From: DASQZK01 sp963732905
GTDB lineage: Bacteria > Bacteroidota > Bacteroidia > Bacteroidales > GCA-2748055
Direction of reading: 5' to 3'
Length of the DNA: 64,000 nucleotides
NCBI GenBank assembly: GCA_963732905.1
Contig: CAVTBM010000008.1
Location: 682,001 to 746,000, forward strand
Shown here piece by piece: positions 45,532 through 55,123 of the stretch. Position 1 is the stretch's first letter, and every line of letters starts with the position of its first letter. The translations under genes and the position numbers were made by a program. Under the pieces are notes generated by a model that worked only from the letters and a program-made list of their open reading frames with translations, was not told where the DNA came from and searched no databases.

Positions 45532-46245
45532 TTATACCATGCCGATTAAAATTCCCGTAAGCACGGCAATCCCAAAGCTAAGAAGAGTTCCGGTAAGAAC
45601 ATATTCACTCTTCTGCGTTCCGTTGAGACGCAGGATGGATTTCGCGGCTATGATCAACCCAACGGCCTCGAACTGACCATTCAATATCAGTACCAGGGCC
45701 AACAGGCGTTCCGTTATTCCAATCAGTTTTCCCGCATTGGGTAAACTGTCATGTTGACTATCCGGAGAAGTTTCCTCAGATATTCTGATGTCAAAAACGG
45801 ATAAGAGATGCTTGATCATAATATTCGCCGGTTTCATGCACAGAATAATGCCAGCCACAATTGCGATCGTTTTGGCATTCAGATCGAAAATAAAATGGAT
45901 ACCGTGCAGCCGGTCATAAGCCACAACCACTATACCGATTAAAATCAAGTGAATAAACTGATCCATATAGAAAAACCGGCCCTTGTTATCCGGAAATTTC
46001 ATTTGAAGAAAACTCTTCAGAATGTCTGTCATTAAGTGTAAAATGGTCAATACAAGAGCATAAAACCAAAATCCGGGATCCAGTGAGAACAGGTAAGTGA
46101 AGATCCCGACAATAAGAATATGGTAAAAGTGGTGCAGGGTGAAATATCCATGAGTTTTCTTTTCACTCCAGCTTTGCGGCTGAAACAAAAAATCGGAGAC
46201 CAGGTGAGCTGTGATCTGAAGCAAGAATAATTTAAGAATCATCAT
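45532..46245 (-). CDS. DUF3307 integral membrane protein
   Basis: The 237-residue protein has six or so membrane spans and the DUF3307 signature near its N-terminus: LQITAHLVSDFLFQPQSWSEKK and LHHFYHILIVG, then ILHLMTDILKSFLQMKF. Function is unknown. It overlaps the upstream SatD-like gene by 4 bases, and the pairing of DUF3307 with a SatD-like regulator is recurrent in bacteria, so the two are a functional unit. Confidence 0.85.
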   Translation of the reverse strand: MMILKLFLLQITAHLVSDFLFQPQSWSEKKTHGYFTLHHFYHILIVGIFTYLFSLDPGFWFYALVLTILHLMTDILKSFLQMKFPDNKGRFFYMDQFIHLILIGIVVVAYDRLHGIHFIFDLNAKTIAIVAGIILCMKPANIMIKHLLSVFDIRISEETSPDSQHDSLPNAGKLIGITERLLALVLILNGQFEAVGLIIAAKSILRLNGTQKSEYVLTGTLLSFGIAVLTGILIGMV

Positions 46246-46928
46246 CGTATCCGGTTTTCATAATGAAGGACAGCCTTTTCAATCGAAAGCCATCCAGCCG
46301 AGGTTGAATGCTGGCTTATGGTCGACTGCCCCCTTTTTAGTTTCTGACTGATTTCCTTCTCCGAAAGTCCCAGCAATTTATAAAAAATAACTTCGCTTTG
46401 TTTAGCCGAACACTTTGAAAAAATTGTGTCCAACAGCGAAAAAAGAGCATCCATCTCCTCTTCCAATTGTTTATCGGTGCTGCGAAAGAACATCGTGTTT
46501 TTAATAACGACTTTCGTTTTATCGGAGGTCGAATAATTTTTAATAGCCCTGCCCGAGAGATAAATAGCTTCACCATCGATTATACCCCGCTTCTTATCAA
46601 ACGTAAACAGGGGTGCTACAGCGACAGCCAGTCTTATGCCATAATCGGAAAAATGCTTCAGCCGGGAATTACTTCCTGAATCAGAATCCATCTCAATGGA
46701 TTTAAGATATGATTTCAAAATAAGCGCTATCCTGAGGGAATGTTTGGGTATTTTTAATGCACATTCAATGTAATCGCCCTGAACAATTCTGCCAAAGAAA
46801 TCATCCTTCCTGTATCTCGTGCCCAGGTCTTGCAAAAGATCCTCTATCCCTTTCCCAACCTTCCTTTTCAGCCCTTCTGAAAGGGATGTGTAAGATATTA
46901 TATCGGCAGAAATCGTTGCTGAATTCAT
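46242..46928 (-). CDS. SatD-like protein with C-terminal HTH
   Basis: The 228-residue protein starts with a SatD-like domain (TISADIISYTSLSEGLKRKV, FFGRIVQGDYIECALKI) and ends with a helix-turn-helix (LLGLSEKEISQKLKRGQSTISQHSTSAGWLSIEKA, about residues 182-216). Proteins of this type are thought to be regulators of the linked membrane protein. The 4-base overlap with the DUF3307 gene shows a two-gene operon. Three iterated TATCGG elements lie immediately upstream and probably serve as its own operator. Confidence 0.75.
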   Translation of the reverse strand: MNSATISADIISYTSLSEGLKRKVGKGIEDLLQDLGTRYRKDDFFGRIVQGDYIECALKIPKHSLRIALILKSYLKSIEMDSDSGSNSRLKHFSDYGIRLAVAVAPLFTFDKKRGIIDGEAIYLSGRAIKNYSTSDKTKVVIKNTMFFRSTDKQLEEEMDALFSLLDTIFSKCSAKQSEVIFYKLLGLSEKEISQKLKRGQSTISQHSTSAGWLSIEKAVLHYENRIR

Positions 46929-46940
46929 AGCTGAGACTTA

Positions 46941-47013
46941 TATCGGTAAATAGACTAATAAATGAATTTATCGGTAAATATACCAATAAAATCATTTATC
47001 GGCAATATTACCG
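46941..47013. promoter_or_regulatory. Iterated TATCGGTAAATA elements upstream of the SatD-like gene
   Basis: TATCGGTAAATA occurs at 46941-46952 and again at 46969-46980, and a variant TATCGGCAATAT starts at 46997. Spacing is 28 bases in both intervals. The last copy is part of a near-palindrome CGGCAATATTACCG (47000-47013), and the second is followed by GGTA-AATA-TACC. They begin 13 bases upstream of the start codon. The regular spacing suggests cooperative binding of the HTH protein encoded next to it. Confidence 0.65.
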
Positions 47014-47143
47014 TTAAAAAATGAGTTCAGGATCATCTGCTCTTAAAATGAAGGTCCCGTCTTTTGTGTTCAATGAACAGCACGTAGTCTCTCATTATCA
47101 TTCACTTATACCTCTTTGAGCAGTATTCAGTGCTGAAATGATT

Positions 47144-48565
47144 TCATTCCTGCTTCCCCGGTTTAAAATCCGGATTTAATTCTTCCGGCACCGGCGCCTT
47201 TGTCCGTTCGCGCCATACTTCCAACATCCTGTGCAGTTCTTCCGTCTTTTGAGGATAGGTTGATTCGAGGTTTTTCTTTTCATCGATCTCTGCACCGAGG
47301 TTGTACAATTCGAGATGTCCGTCCTCAAAATATTCATGCAGCTTCCATCCTTCATATTCCATCACGGAACCTGGTCGGGTGCGGAACGTCAGGTCTCCGG
47401 TTTCTTCGTTACCTCCTTCCAGATAAATAGGGAAATGCCAGAATAAAGGCCTGTCAGCAAGCCTTTCTCCCCTGAGGGCCGGCATCAGGCTGACACCGTC
47501 AAGGATCTTTCCGGTGGGTGGTTCAATACCGGCAACCGCCAGGAAAGTGGGATAAAAATCGATATTGCTGACCATCTGTTCTGAGATTTTCCCGGCTTTG
47601 ATCTTACCGGGCCAGACAAAAAACATCGGTATACGTATTCCGCCTTCATAATATGAACCCTTGCCCGCTCTTAGCGGCCATTGTCTTGTTATCCGGTATA
47701 CACCCCCATTATCCGACGCAAACACGATGAATGTGTTGTTCATCTTGCCGGAGCTTTTAAGATAGTCCATCAAGCGCCCAATGTTGGTATCCAGTGCTTC
47801 GATCATGGCAGCATATGATGCATTTTTCTGACCGTTCCATCCGGTTTTCGCTTCATATTTCTTTTTTAATTCCGGTTTGGGTTGAAGCGGTGTATGAACG
47901 GCATATGTGGCGAAATTCATGAAAAAGGGTTCATCATTCCCCACCGTTTTCAGGAAGTTGATGGCTTCGGTAGTCAGGCGGTCTGTAAGATATTCGCCGT
48001 CGGGACCGTCTTTAAGAGCTTTGTTGTGATAAGGACTGAAATAGCTGGCCGGGTGGCCATATTCCGCACCGCCGATATTCACGTCAAAGCCCTGTGATCT
48101 TGGATCCTGGCCGATGTGCCATTTACCCACGTGACAGGTTTTGTATCCGTGATGTTGCAGGACTTCAGCAATGGTTAGCACTGAATCAGCTATGAACAGT
48201 GTATTCTCCACCGGGATAAGTCTCCGGTTTATTGCCTCTCCCCTGTCGGAGTTTCCCACCGTATAGACACCTGTGCGCGGGGAGTACATCCCACTGAAGA
48301 GGCTTGCCCTGCTTGGTGCACAATTGGCTGCCGCGGCATAGGCATGCGTAAATATCATACCCCGGGAGGATAATCTGTCGATGTTAGGCGTTTCATAGTA
48401 TTTACTGCCCATGTACCCCGGGTCTTTCCATCCCAGGTCATCAACGTTGATCAGGAGGATATTCGGTCTGGCATTTATCTGACGGTCCTTACCTGAAGGC
48501 GTTTTATCAGACAAATTAACCACAGAAAGCAGGACAAATGTAGCCGATAAAACAGGGTGGTTCAT
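47144..48565 (-). CDS. Sulfatase (formylglycine-dependent, S1 family)
   Basis: The 473-residue protein has a signal peptide and the S1 sulfatase layout: metal-binding DD in NILLINVDDLGWKDPGYMG (Asp42, Asp43), the modification motif NCAPSRASLFSG with Cys82 to be converted to formylglycine, GKWHIG, and FVVFASDNGG-type FIVFASDNGGVYR. It removes sulfate esters from glycans in the periplasm. The subfamily cannot be fixed by eye. No sulfatase-modifying enzyme is in the window. The two genes after it on the same strand resemble arylsulfotransferases, so sulfate-ester chemistry is locally concentrated. Confidence 0.9.
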   Translation of the reverse strand: MNHPVLSATFVLLSVVNLSDKTPSGKDRQINARPNILLINVDDLGWKDPGYMGSKYYETPNIDRLSSRGMIFTHAYAAAANCAPSRASLFSGMYSPRTGVYTVGNSDRGEAINRRLIPVENTLFIADSVLTIAEVLQHHGYKTCHVGKWHIGQDPRSQGFDVNIGGAEYGHPASYFSPYHNKALKDGPDGEYLTDRLTTEAINFLKTVGNDEPFFMNFATYAVHTPLQPKPELKKKYEAKTGWNGQKNASYAAMIEALDTNIGRLMDYLKSSGKMNNTFIVFASDNGGVYRITRQWPLRAGKGSYYEGGIRIPMFFVWPGKIKAGKISEQMVSNIDFYPTFLAVAGIEPPTGKILDGVSLMPALRGERLADRPLFWHFPIYLEGGNEETGDLTFRTRPGSVMEYEGWKLHEYFEDGHLELYNLGAEIDEKKNLESTYPQKTEELHRMLEVWRERTKAPVPEELNPDFKPGKQE

Positions 48566-48605
48566 GATTTACGGTACCATTTATAGATTTTCAAGATCTC
48601 ACTTT

Positions 48606-50316
48606 TCAGAATTTAATAATCCTTTTTCTGTACGATTTACCGGAATGTCTGTCATGAATCTCAAGGATATAGATTCCATTATTAAGGCTACCTATGTTAA
48701 TGGTATACTGATGAGCATGCATCTCACTTTTATAAACCAGTTTTCCATCCGTACTGAAAAGCATTATAGTACCATCAATTTCTCCCGGAGAATGTATGGT
48801 TACAGCATCTGTTGCAGGATTCGGGTATACGCTCAACTCACCGGCACGAATTTCCTTTACTGAGGTGTAAGTGCTGATTCCGGTCAGCCGGACCTGGACG
48901 GCAACCCGCTGAACCAGCGTATCCGAGTTGATATCGGAGTTAATGGTGAGAACATCATTGACCACCCTGCTGGTGGCATCATAAGGATAAAAATACAGGT
49001 TTATGTTTTTCTCTTCACCGGGAGTAAGAGTCAGGGGAAAGATGTTTTTATCCAGAGAAAATTCATGGGTATGCAAAGAATAACCGGTAAGTTCCAGCTC
49101 GCCGGCCAGAGTTGTTTTTAACCTTCAGCAGATACAGCGCCTTGGTGTAACCGTCCCATTCCCCAAAGTCGACCAGATCGGTATTGGTTTTAAACAATGT
49201 TGTTTTCCAGGGGAATTTTGAAGCATTTCCAGCTCTTATGGCCGGATCATTAAAGTGTAAACGGAAGGCAACCGTACCATCCGGTTTGACCTCGGTAAGT
49301 GCCGGATCCGAAACCTGACCGCCGTAGCATATCAGGCTGTTACCGGAGGGAAGGCGTTGCACACTGCCTCCTGAAGGTGAATATATTGCTTTGTCAGCAT
49401 CATATTCCCAGACCTCTGCAATGGTCTTGTTTACTTCGTCGAGGCTGTATTCAATGGCTCGTGAATAAGGCGGAACACGGTACGATCCGTTATCGAACAT
49501 GGTAATGTGTCCGTTGGCCAGTCGCCGTATGTTATGCGGAAAAGAAAACATCTGGGATGAATCTGCAAAGGTGAACTGGTTGTTTTTACCGCCAAGTCTC
49601 CAGATGATATCTCCTGTCTGCCTGTCAATTTTGGTCATTTCATTCATCTCCCGCGCACTCAGGATGATATTCCCGTCCGTGTCGACATCGATGGCATTGG
49701 GATGCACATACGGGATAGACGTTTTGGTAACGTCCTTGTAGGTGTCGGTAATCTGGTAATGATCAAAACTGTTCCATTCGAACACGACGTTCTTGTTCTC
49801 ATCCAGTTCCTGGATAACGCATCCCTGCACCGTGGCATCGGTCTGTCCGCCTGCCACGATCTGACTCATGTCAACCGTGCGATTATCGAGACCGAAGAGC
49901 AGGTAATGACCGTTGGCCATCGCAATAAAATCGTGACTGTCGAGCTCATAATTATCCATCCATACAGAATCAACAATCTGGAAACTGCTGTCCATCATAT
50001 AAAACTGATTATAGGTGTCATCACTCCTGAGGAAGGAGATCAGCCCGTCTCGCTGTATGGTGAATTTTCCCGACTGATACGGGATGTACCTGTAGTACAC
50101 CGGAACTCCGACAGTATCGACGATCATCAGATAACCGGGGAATTTGTCAGGGTCCTGGGGTCGGGCAAACATAAAAAGATAACCGGGATCAGGTTCATTC
50201 ATTGTATCGATCGTGAAAACAGGGAAATTATCGGGCAATACCAGATCCTGCGAAAAACCCTGACCTGTCATCAGAAAAGAAATCCCTAAAATCGTAATTA
50301 GTTGCTTTAGTCTCAT
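48606..50316 (-). pseudogene. Arylsulfotransferase-like protein with T9SS sorting domain, one frameshift
   Basis: The first frame (50316 to 49063, 417 residues) has a signal peptide and the arylsulfotransferase (ASST/PF14269-type) propeller with YLLFGLDNRTVDMSQIV, VVFEWNSFDHYQITDTY, IDRQTGDIIWRLGGKNNQFTF and SFPHNIRRLANGHITMFDNG. An extra C in GGCCGGC at 49101-49107 shifts the frame; removing it joins KVKNNSGGELELTGYSLHTH to the second frame (49076 to 48606), which ends with SVYPNPATDAVTIHSP and GIYILEI, a T9SS domain. The repaired protein is about 569 residues. It is a close paralogue of the next gene upstream. The reaction is inferred only from the family (sulfate transfer between phenols or unknown acceptors). 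Confidence 0.82.
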
Positions 50317-50521
50317 TGCTAAATTTATTTTTTATTCTCAATGTTCTTTGTGCTATCTATCCTTCGGCCCAATTCTTTGTCAGCCCCGGGTACTATTGTG
50401 ATACCTGTATCTCTTCCGGCATTTGATGTAAACCGCAGGATTCAAAAGCGGGTTAGCAAATTAATCATGAAATTAAGATTTTTTCGCCATTATACATGTC
50501 TGAATCATACAAAAAACAGTT

Positions 50522-52300
50522 TCATTTCAGGATCAATACCTGAGTTTTGGATTTGTCGAAGTAATAAACAGTTACAACGTAGGCACCATGCGGAAACCTG
50601 CGGGTATCCATCCTTCCGGACAGTCCCGTATGGTTCGCGGCAAGAACCCGTCTGCCCTTCATGTCCCGGATTTCAATTCTGTCAACCGGTTTCTCAAATC
50701 GATACTGCAGATATTCATTGAAAGGAACCGGAAAAAACAGGACAGGATTCGTGTTCACCAGTGTTGTAAAATCAGGACCCCCAACTCCCGTTCCTTTCAT
50801 GGCCACCTGGATGGCAATGCCCTGATTATCCTCAGCGGATCTTAACGTAAGAGTATCGACCAGGGTTCCGTTCTTTACAGGTTTAAAAACGATTTCAAGA
50901 TCCGACTGTCCGCCGGGTAAAATAGTAACCGAATCCTGATTTACCTTAAAAGCAGTTTGCCTCCAGTTTAATTCGTTTATCACCAGAGTATCATTTGAAT
51001 GATTTTGAATACTCACATGCCTGATAACTGAATCGCCCACCTCCTGCGATCCGAATTCAATATTTTCCTGACCGGCACTGAATGACTTATTTTTCCAGGC
51101 AAATTTACCAACCCTGTACGTATAGAAATCACAATTCAGAAATTTACCTTCATGAACAATATGATCCCCGGCATCATACTCCGAAAAGGTATTATTACCC
51201 CAGTCAATAAGGGTGTTTCCATTCTCCAGGATTTGCACACCGCCCATAATGGTTGAATATATATCCGGGTCATGCCTGTATTCCTTCACCTCTGTAACCG
51301 TCATGGCCTGTTCGTCGATGGTAAATTCAATGCCTTTTGAATACCTTGGATTTCCGTTCACCCCGTTATCAAACAATGAGTATTTATTATCCTGTATCCT
51401 CCGGATATCATGCTGGTCTGAAAACATCCTGTCAAAGCCCACGAAGGTAAACTGATTGTTTTTCCCTCCCATCCTCCAGATGATGTCACCGTTCCTGAGG
51501 TTAATCCTTGTGAGTTCACTCAAATTCCTGGAGGACAAAATGATGGTAGAATCCGTATCTGTAGCAATGGCATTAAAGTGGGCATAATCGATATATGAAG
51601 AGGTCAGGTCTGCATAGCTGTCCGTGACATCGAAATGATCAAAGCTTTTCCACTCGAAAACAAGATTTTTCCGGGCATCCAGTTTCTGAACCACCATACC
51701 AATGACTGTAGCGTTTTGATCTCCCCCTTCAACAATTTTACTCATATCGATGCTTCGCGGGTCATCGCCAAACAGCAGGTAACTGCCATCCTCAGTTATT
51801 CTTAGCTCATGATAGTTTGTACGGAAACCTGTTGTTATAACTGTATCCACCACGTTGTACAGACTGTCCATAAGGAGAAATCCCTCAACATCATCATCAT
51901 AATAGGAAAGCAGGCCGTTCGGCTGGATCGTAAAATTATAGCAGAAATTATCGAATGTCTTGTAAAACAGTGGCTGACCGTTCGGGGCGAAAATAAAAAG
52001 TCCGGATTGTTCGGTATTTATCAGGGCTGCAAAAACACAATAAGGCGAGGTGGATTCATCATAGGTTGGCACGAAGTAGGGCAATTGTTTCGCCAGGCTA
52101 TTCATTCCGTCAAGCACTGGCATCGGTTTAAATTGACCTGGTCGGGCAATGGTCACCGGATTATTGCCCGGCGGCACGCCGGTTTGTGAAAAACCTGTGT
52201 TGATCGTTAATACATGAATAACGAATAACGCCGCTGTTAAACTGACGTATTTATGCCTCAGCATCCTTTGCAAGCGTTTTAGTCCCATTATGGAAATCAT
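50522..52300 (-). CDS. Arylsulfotransferase-like protein with ASH-like and T9SS domains
   Basis: The 592-residue protein carries a signal peptide (FVIHVLTINTGFS), an arylsulfotransferase-like propeller (about residues 60-395: SYLLFGDDPRSIDMSKIV, LVFEWKSFDHFDVTDSY, LRNGDIIWRMGGKNNQFTF, DQHDIRRIQDNKYSLFDNG), an ASH/HYDIN-like beta-domain (about 405-500: IEFGSQEVGDSVIRHVSI) and a C-terminal T9SS domain (FFPVPFNEYLQYRF to the end). It is intact, unlike its paralogue 206 bases downstream. Exported by T9SS to the cell surface. It is unlike E. coli AssT in architecture, so the substrate is open. The start could also be the ATG at 52288. Confidence 0.85.
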   Translation of the reverse strand: MISIMGLKRLQRMLRHKYVSLTAALFVIHVLTINTGFSQTGVPPGNNPVTIARPGQFKPMPVLDGMNSLAKQLPYFVPTYDESTSPYCVFAALINTEQSGLFIFAPNGQPLFYKTFDNFCYNFTIQPNGLLSYYDDDVEGFLLMDSLYNVVDTVITTGFRTNYHELRITEDGSYLLFGDDPRSIDMSKIVEGGDQNATVIGMVVQKLDARKNLVFEWKSFDHFDVTDSYADLTSSYIDYAHFNAIATDTDSTIILSSRNLSELTRINLRNGDIIWRMGGKNNQFTFVGFDRMFSDQHDIRRIQDNKYSLFDNGVNGNPRYSKGIEFTIDEQAMTVTEVKEYRHDPDIYSTIMGGVQILENGNTLIDWGNNTFSEYDAGDHIVHEGKFLNCDFYTYRVGKFAWKNKSFSAGQENIEFGSQEVGDSVIRHVSIQNHSNDTLVINELNWRQTAFKVNQDSVTILPGGQSDLEIVFKPVKNGTLVDTLTLRSAEDNQGIAIQVAMKGTGVGGPDFTTLVNTNPVLFFPVPFNEYLQYRFEKPVDRIEIRDMKGRRVLAANHTGLSGRMDTRRFPHGAYVVTVYYFDKSKTQVLILK

Positions 52301-52587
52301 TGCTTAAGGTTCAAAGCAGACTGCTTCAGCCCTGCTTCCTCCAATTCCATCCTACAAATACAAAGTTCGGAAAATATTTTGACAGGATCCGGCAATTTGT
52401 AAAAGCTTTGACAGAAGATTTTTTGAAACGGCTGCTGATCAGATCATTTGTGGGTAAGATTTTCGGAGACGCGAAGCATCATGTCACCTACGTTTTGGTT
52501 TTTCATTTATTATTCGATATTTCGGTTTCCATGGTTCCATCGAACAACAGTTTCGTTCATTGGTTATAATGGTTAAACCCTGAGACT

Positions 52588-52974
52588 ATGAAATACTATA
52601 TTGAAAAGACCATCGACCAGCCGTTTGAAGAGGCGATCCAACGAACCACTGAAGTTTTGGCTGGTGAAGGTTTCGGTGTACTGTCAACTATTTCCATCAA
52701 CGAGAAACTGAAAGAGAAACTGGGAGTAGACTTTCGGAAATACACCATACTTGGCGCCTGCAATCCTGCTTTTGCCTACAAGGCGTTACTAAGTGAAAAC
52801 AAGATCGGGACCATGCTACCCTGCAATGTCATCGTTCAGGAGACGGAGGATGGAAAAACGGAAGTGGCAGCCGTCGATCCCATTGCTTCCATGCAGGCCG
52901 TGGAAAATCCGGCACTTGCCGGGCTGGCTGCCGAGGTAAGAGCCAAACTGGGCCGTGTGATTGAGGCGTTGTAA
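52588..52974 (+). CDS. DUF302 domain protein
   Basis: The 128-residue protein is one DUF302 domain: MKYYIEKTIDQPFEEAIQRT, EGFGVLSTISINEKLKEKLGVDF, YTILGACNPAFAYKAL and MLPCNVIVQE. The cysteines in GACNP and LPCNV are conserved in the family. Function is unknown; structures of the family show a small alpha/beta homodimer. It stands alone, 103 bases before the sugar-phosphate operon and upstream of its promoter. The 287-base gap before it contains GAGACGCGAAGCATC (about 52466-52480), a remnant of a common Bacteroidota intergenic palindrome. Confidence 0.85.
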   Translation: MKYYIEKTIDQPFEEAIQRTTEVLAGEGFGVLSTISINEKLKEKLGVDFRKYTILGACNPAFAYKALLSENKIGTMLPCNVIVQETEDGKTEVAAVDPIASMQAVENPALAGLAAEVRAKLGRVIEAL

Positions 52975-53052
52975 TACTCCTTAGGACAGCATCCGGAATA
53001 AAGTATTCATGAAGAATCGCGCTCATTATTCTTCACAATCCACATGTTTTTC

Positions 53053-53060
53053 TAATTTTG
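53053..53060 (+). promoter_or_regulatory. Candidate -7 box of the sugar-phosphate operon
   Basis: TAATTTTG matches the Bacteroidota -7 consensus TAnnTTTG and sits 17 bases upstream of the mtlD-like start codon. No clear -33 element precedes it, so it is suggestive only. Confidence 0.45.
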
Positions 53061-53077
53061 TGGATCATTAACCAACC

Positions 53078-54301
53078 ATGCTTCAGCAAAACTATTCAGG
53101 GAAACTCGTCCTTTTTGGCGCCGGCAAAATCGGCAGGTCTTTTATTGCACAGCTCTTCTCTAACGGCGGTTATGAGACTGTATTTATTGATATAGACTCA
53201 ACCGTGGTGAACGGGATCAATCGCCTTGGTACCTATGATGTCATCATCAAAGACCGTGAAGAAAAACGCCTGCCTGTCTCCGGCATACGGGCTGTTCATC
53301 TGAATAATACGGAGAAAATCGTGGATGAAATTGTTACGGCAGATATTCTGGCCGTATCGGTAGGACAGAAAGGACTTCCCAACGTCGTTCATCTCATGGC
53401 TCTGGCTGCCGGGGCAAGGCAAAAACTCTTTCCCGGAAAACCTCTCGATATCATTATTGCAGAGAATATGCGGGATGCTTCCGGATGGATGAAGAGGCAG
53501 TTTATGGCTGAACTTCCCGAAGATTTCCCAATTGAAAGCTATCTCGGGCTGATTGAAACCAGTATCGGGAAAATGGTGCCGCTGATGACTGCCACCGACC
53601 AGCATGAAAATCCGCTAAATGTCTTTGCCGAAAACTATAACACACTGATTCTCGATAAAAGGGCATTTAAGAATCCTATACCCAACATCCCCGGTCTCGC
53701 TCCAAAAGATAACATGAAAGCCTGGGTCGACCGCAAACTGTTCATTCACAACCTTGGTCATGCGGCCCTGGCCTATTTCAGTTACTTAAAAAATCCGGAT
53801 CTTACCTATACCTGGGAGGCACTTGAAGATTCAGTGATCAGACAGAAGGTTGCCGGGGCCATGCACGAATCGGCGGTGGTCCTCCGACACCAATATCCTG
53901 ATGAATTCACAGACGAAGCCCTGGAGGATCATATTGACGACCTGCTGTCCCGCTTTGCCAACCGGAGCCTTGGGGATACCATTTTCCGTGTGGGTTGTGA
54001 CCTGGAGCGTAAACTGGGACCAGAAGACCGCCTCGTTCCGGTGATCAGACTGGCCTGCCAGCAAGGCCTACCCTATGACAAAGTTCTGGAAGCGCTGGTT
54101 TCAGGCATCTTTTTCGATGCCCGGGATGTGCAGGGGAATCGCCATCCGGCAGATACCTCCTTTTTACAAAAATTTAACCGCAGGGTAACAGACATCCTGC
54201 AGTTTCATTGTAATTTTGACCCTCTGAGATTCCCTGAGATTTATTCAAAAACTCTTCTCCTTGAATCAAAATTACAGCTAACCAAAAATAAATCCTTATG
54301 A
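53078..54301 (+). CDS. Mannitol-1-phosphate 5-dehydrogenase family protein
   Basis: The 407-residue protein is a polyol-specific long-chain dehydrogenase. It has the Rossmann motif VLFGAGKIGRSFIAQL (residues 11-26), IIIAENMRDASGWMK and the catalytic segment RKLFIHNLGHAALAY, in which Lys220, Asn225 and His228 reproduce the K-N-H spacing of the family. It fits MtlD (mannitol-1-phosphate/fructose-6-phosphate, NADH) better than the mannitol or tagaturonate branches because of KLFIHNLGHAA and the short length. It heads a tight operon and its stop overlaps the next start by 4 bases. No phosphotransferase system is present to supply mannitol-1-phosphate. Confidence 0.88.
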   Translation: MLQQNYSGKLVLFGAGKIGRSFIAQLFSNGGYETVFIDIDSTVVNGINRLGTYDVIIKDREEKRLPVSGIRAVHLNNTEKIVDEIVTADILAVSVGQKGLPNVVHLMALAAGARQKLFPGKPLDIIIAENMRDASGWMKRQFMAELPEDFPIESYLGLIETSIGKMVPLMTATDQHENPLNVFAENYNTLILDKRAFKNPIPNIPGLAPKDNMKAWVDRKLFIHNLGHAALAYFSYLKNPDLTYTWEALEDSVIRQKVAGAMHESAVVLRHQYPDEFTDEALEDHIDDLLSRFANRSLGDTIFRVGCDLERKLGPEDRLVPVIRLACQQGLPYDKVLEALVSGIFFDARDVQGNRHPADTSFLQKFNRRVTDILQFHCNFDPLRFPEIYSKTLLLESKLQLTKNKSL

Positions 54302-55123
54302 CCAAAAAGACTGATATCGAAAAGATTAAAAGTAAAAAAGGTTTTATATGCGATATGGATGGCGTGATCTATCACGGCAACCGGCTTTTACCCGGGGTAA
54401 AGGAATTTGTTCAGTGGCTTAAGGACGAGAAGAAAAACTTTATTTTCCTTACGAATTCCAGTGAACGTACGCCTAAGGAGCTGCAGGAAAAGATGGAACG
54501 TCTCGGCATCGAAGTGGACCGGAGCCATTTCTATACAAGCGCACTGGCCACAGCCGCCTTCCTGGCCAGCCAGAAGCCCAGGGGCAGTGCATACATTATT
54601 GGTGAAGCCGGCCTGATCAATGCCTTGTACAATGTTGGCTACACGATGAACAATGTCGATCCTGACTATGTTGTAGTCGGTGAATCCCGCTCCTATAGCT
54701 ATGAGAGGATTGAACATGCGGTAAACCTGGTAATTAGAGGAGCCCGGCTCGTAGGAACCAATCCGGATATTACCGGTCCGACTGAAGATGGTATCACTCC
54801 TGCCACCAAAGCACTGATTGCTCCTATCGAACTGTCTACCGGAAAAAGCGCTTATTTCGTTGGTAAACCTAACCCGCTGATGATGCGTATCGCCCTCAGA
54901 AAACTTGGGCTGACACGGGAAGATACCATTATCATTGGCGACCGTATGGACACCGACATTATCGCCGGTATTGAATCGGAAATAGATACTCTACCTGGTA
55001 CTAAGCGGAATCACCTCGCGCAACATGATTGATTCTTATGCCTATCAGCCACATTTTGTGCTGAACGGCGTTGTTGACCTGGTCAAAATAAAACCTGAAG
55101 ATGATAAAAGCAGTACTGTTTGA
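54298..55123 (+). pseudogene. HAD-IIA (NagD-like) sugar phosphatase, one frameshift
   Basis: The first frame has HAD motif I FICDMDGVIYHGNRLLPG (Asp19, Asp21), motif II FLTNSSERTPKE, and motif III/IV near TIIIGDRMDTDIIAGIESEIDT, then runs into LPGTKRNHLAQHD and stops. An extra C at 54994-54995 explains this: removing it gives LLVLSGITSRNMIDSYAYQPHF and then VLNGVVDL, the normal C-terminus of NagD/PGP proteins, ending at 55123. The repaired protein is about 275 residues. It would dephosphorylate a small phosphorylated sugar or polyol. It overlaps the genes on both sides (4 and 23 bases), so it is an integral operon member. Confidence 0.82.

Noticed and set aside
52300..52569. 89-codon plus-strand open frame upstream of DUF302
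   Set aside because: It begins opposite the start of the arylsulfotransferase-like gene and contains a palindrome remnant; no protein family recognised.
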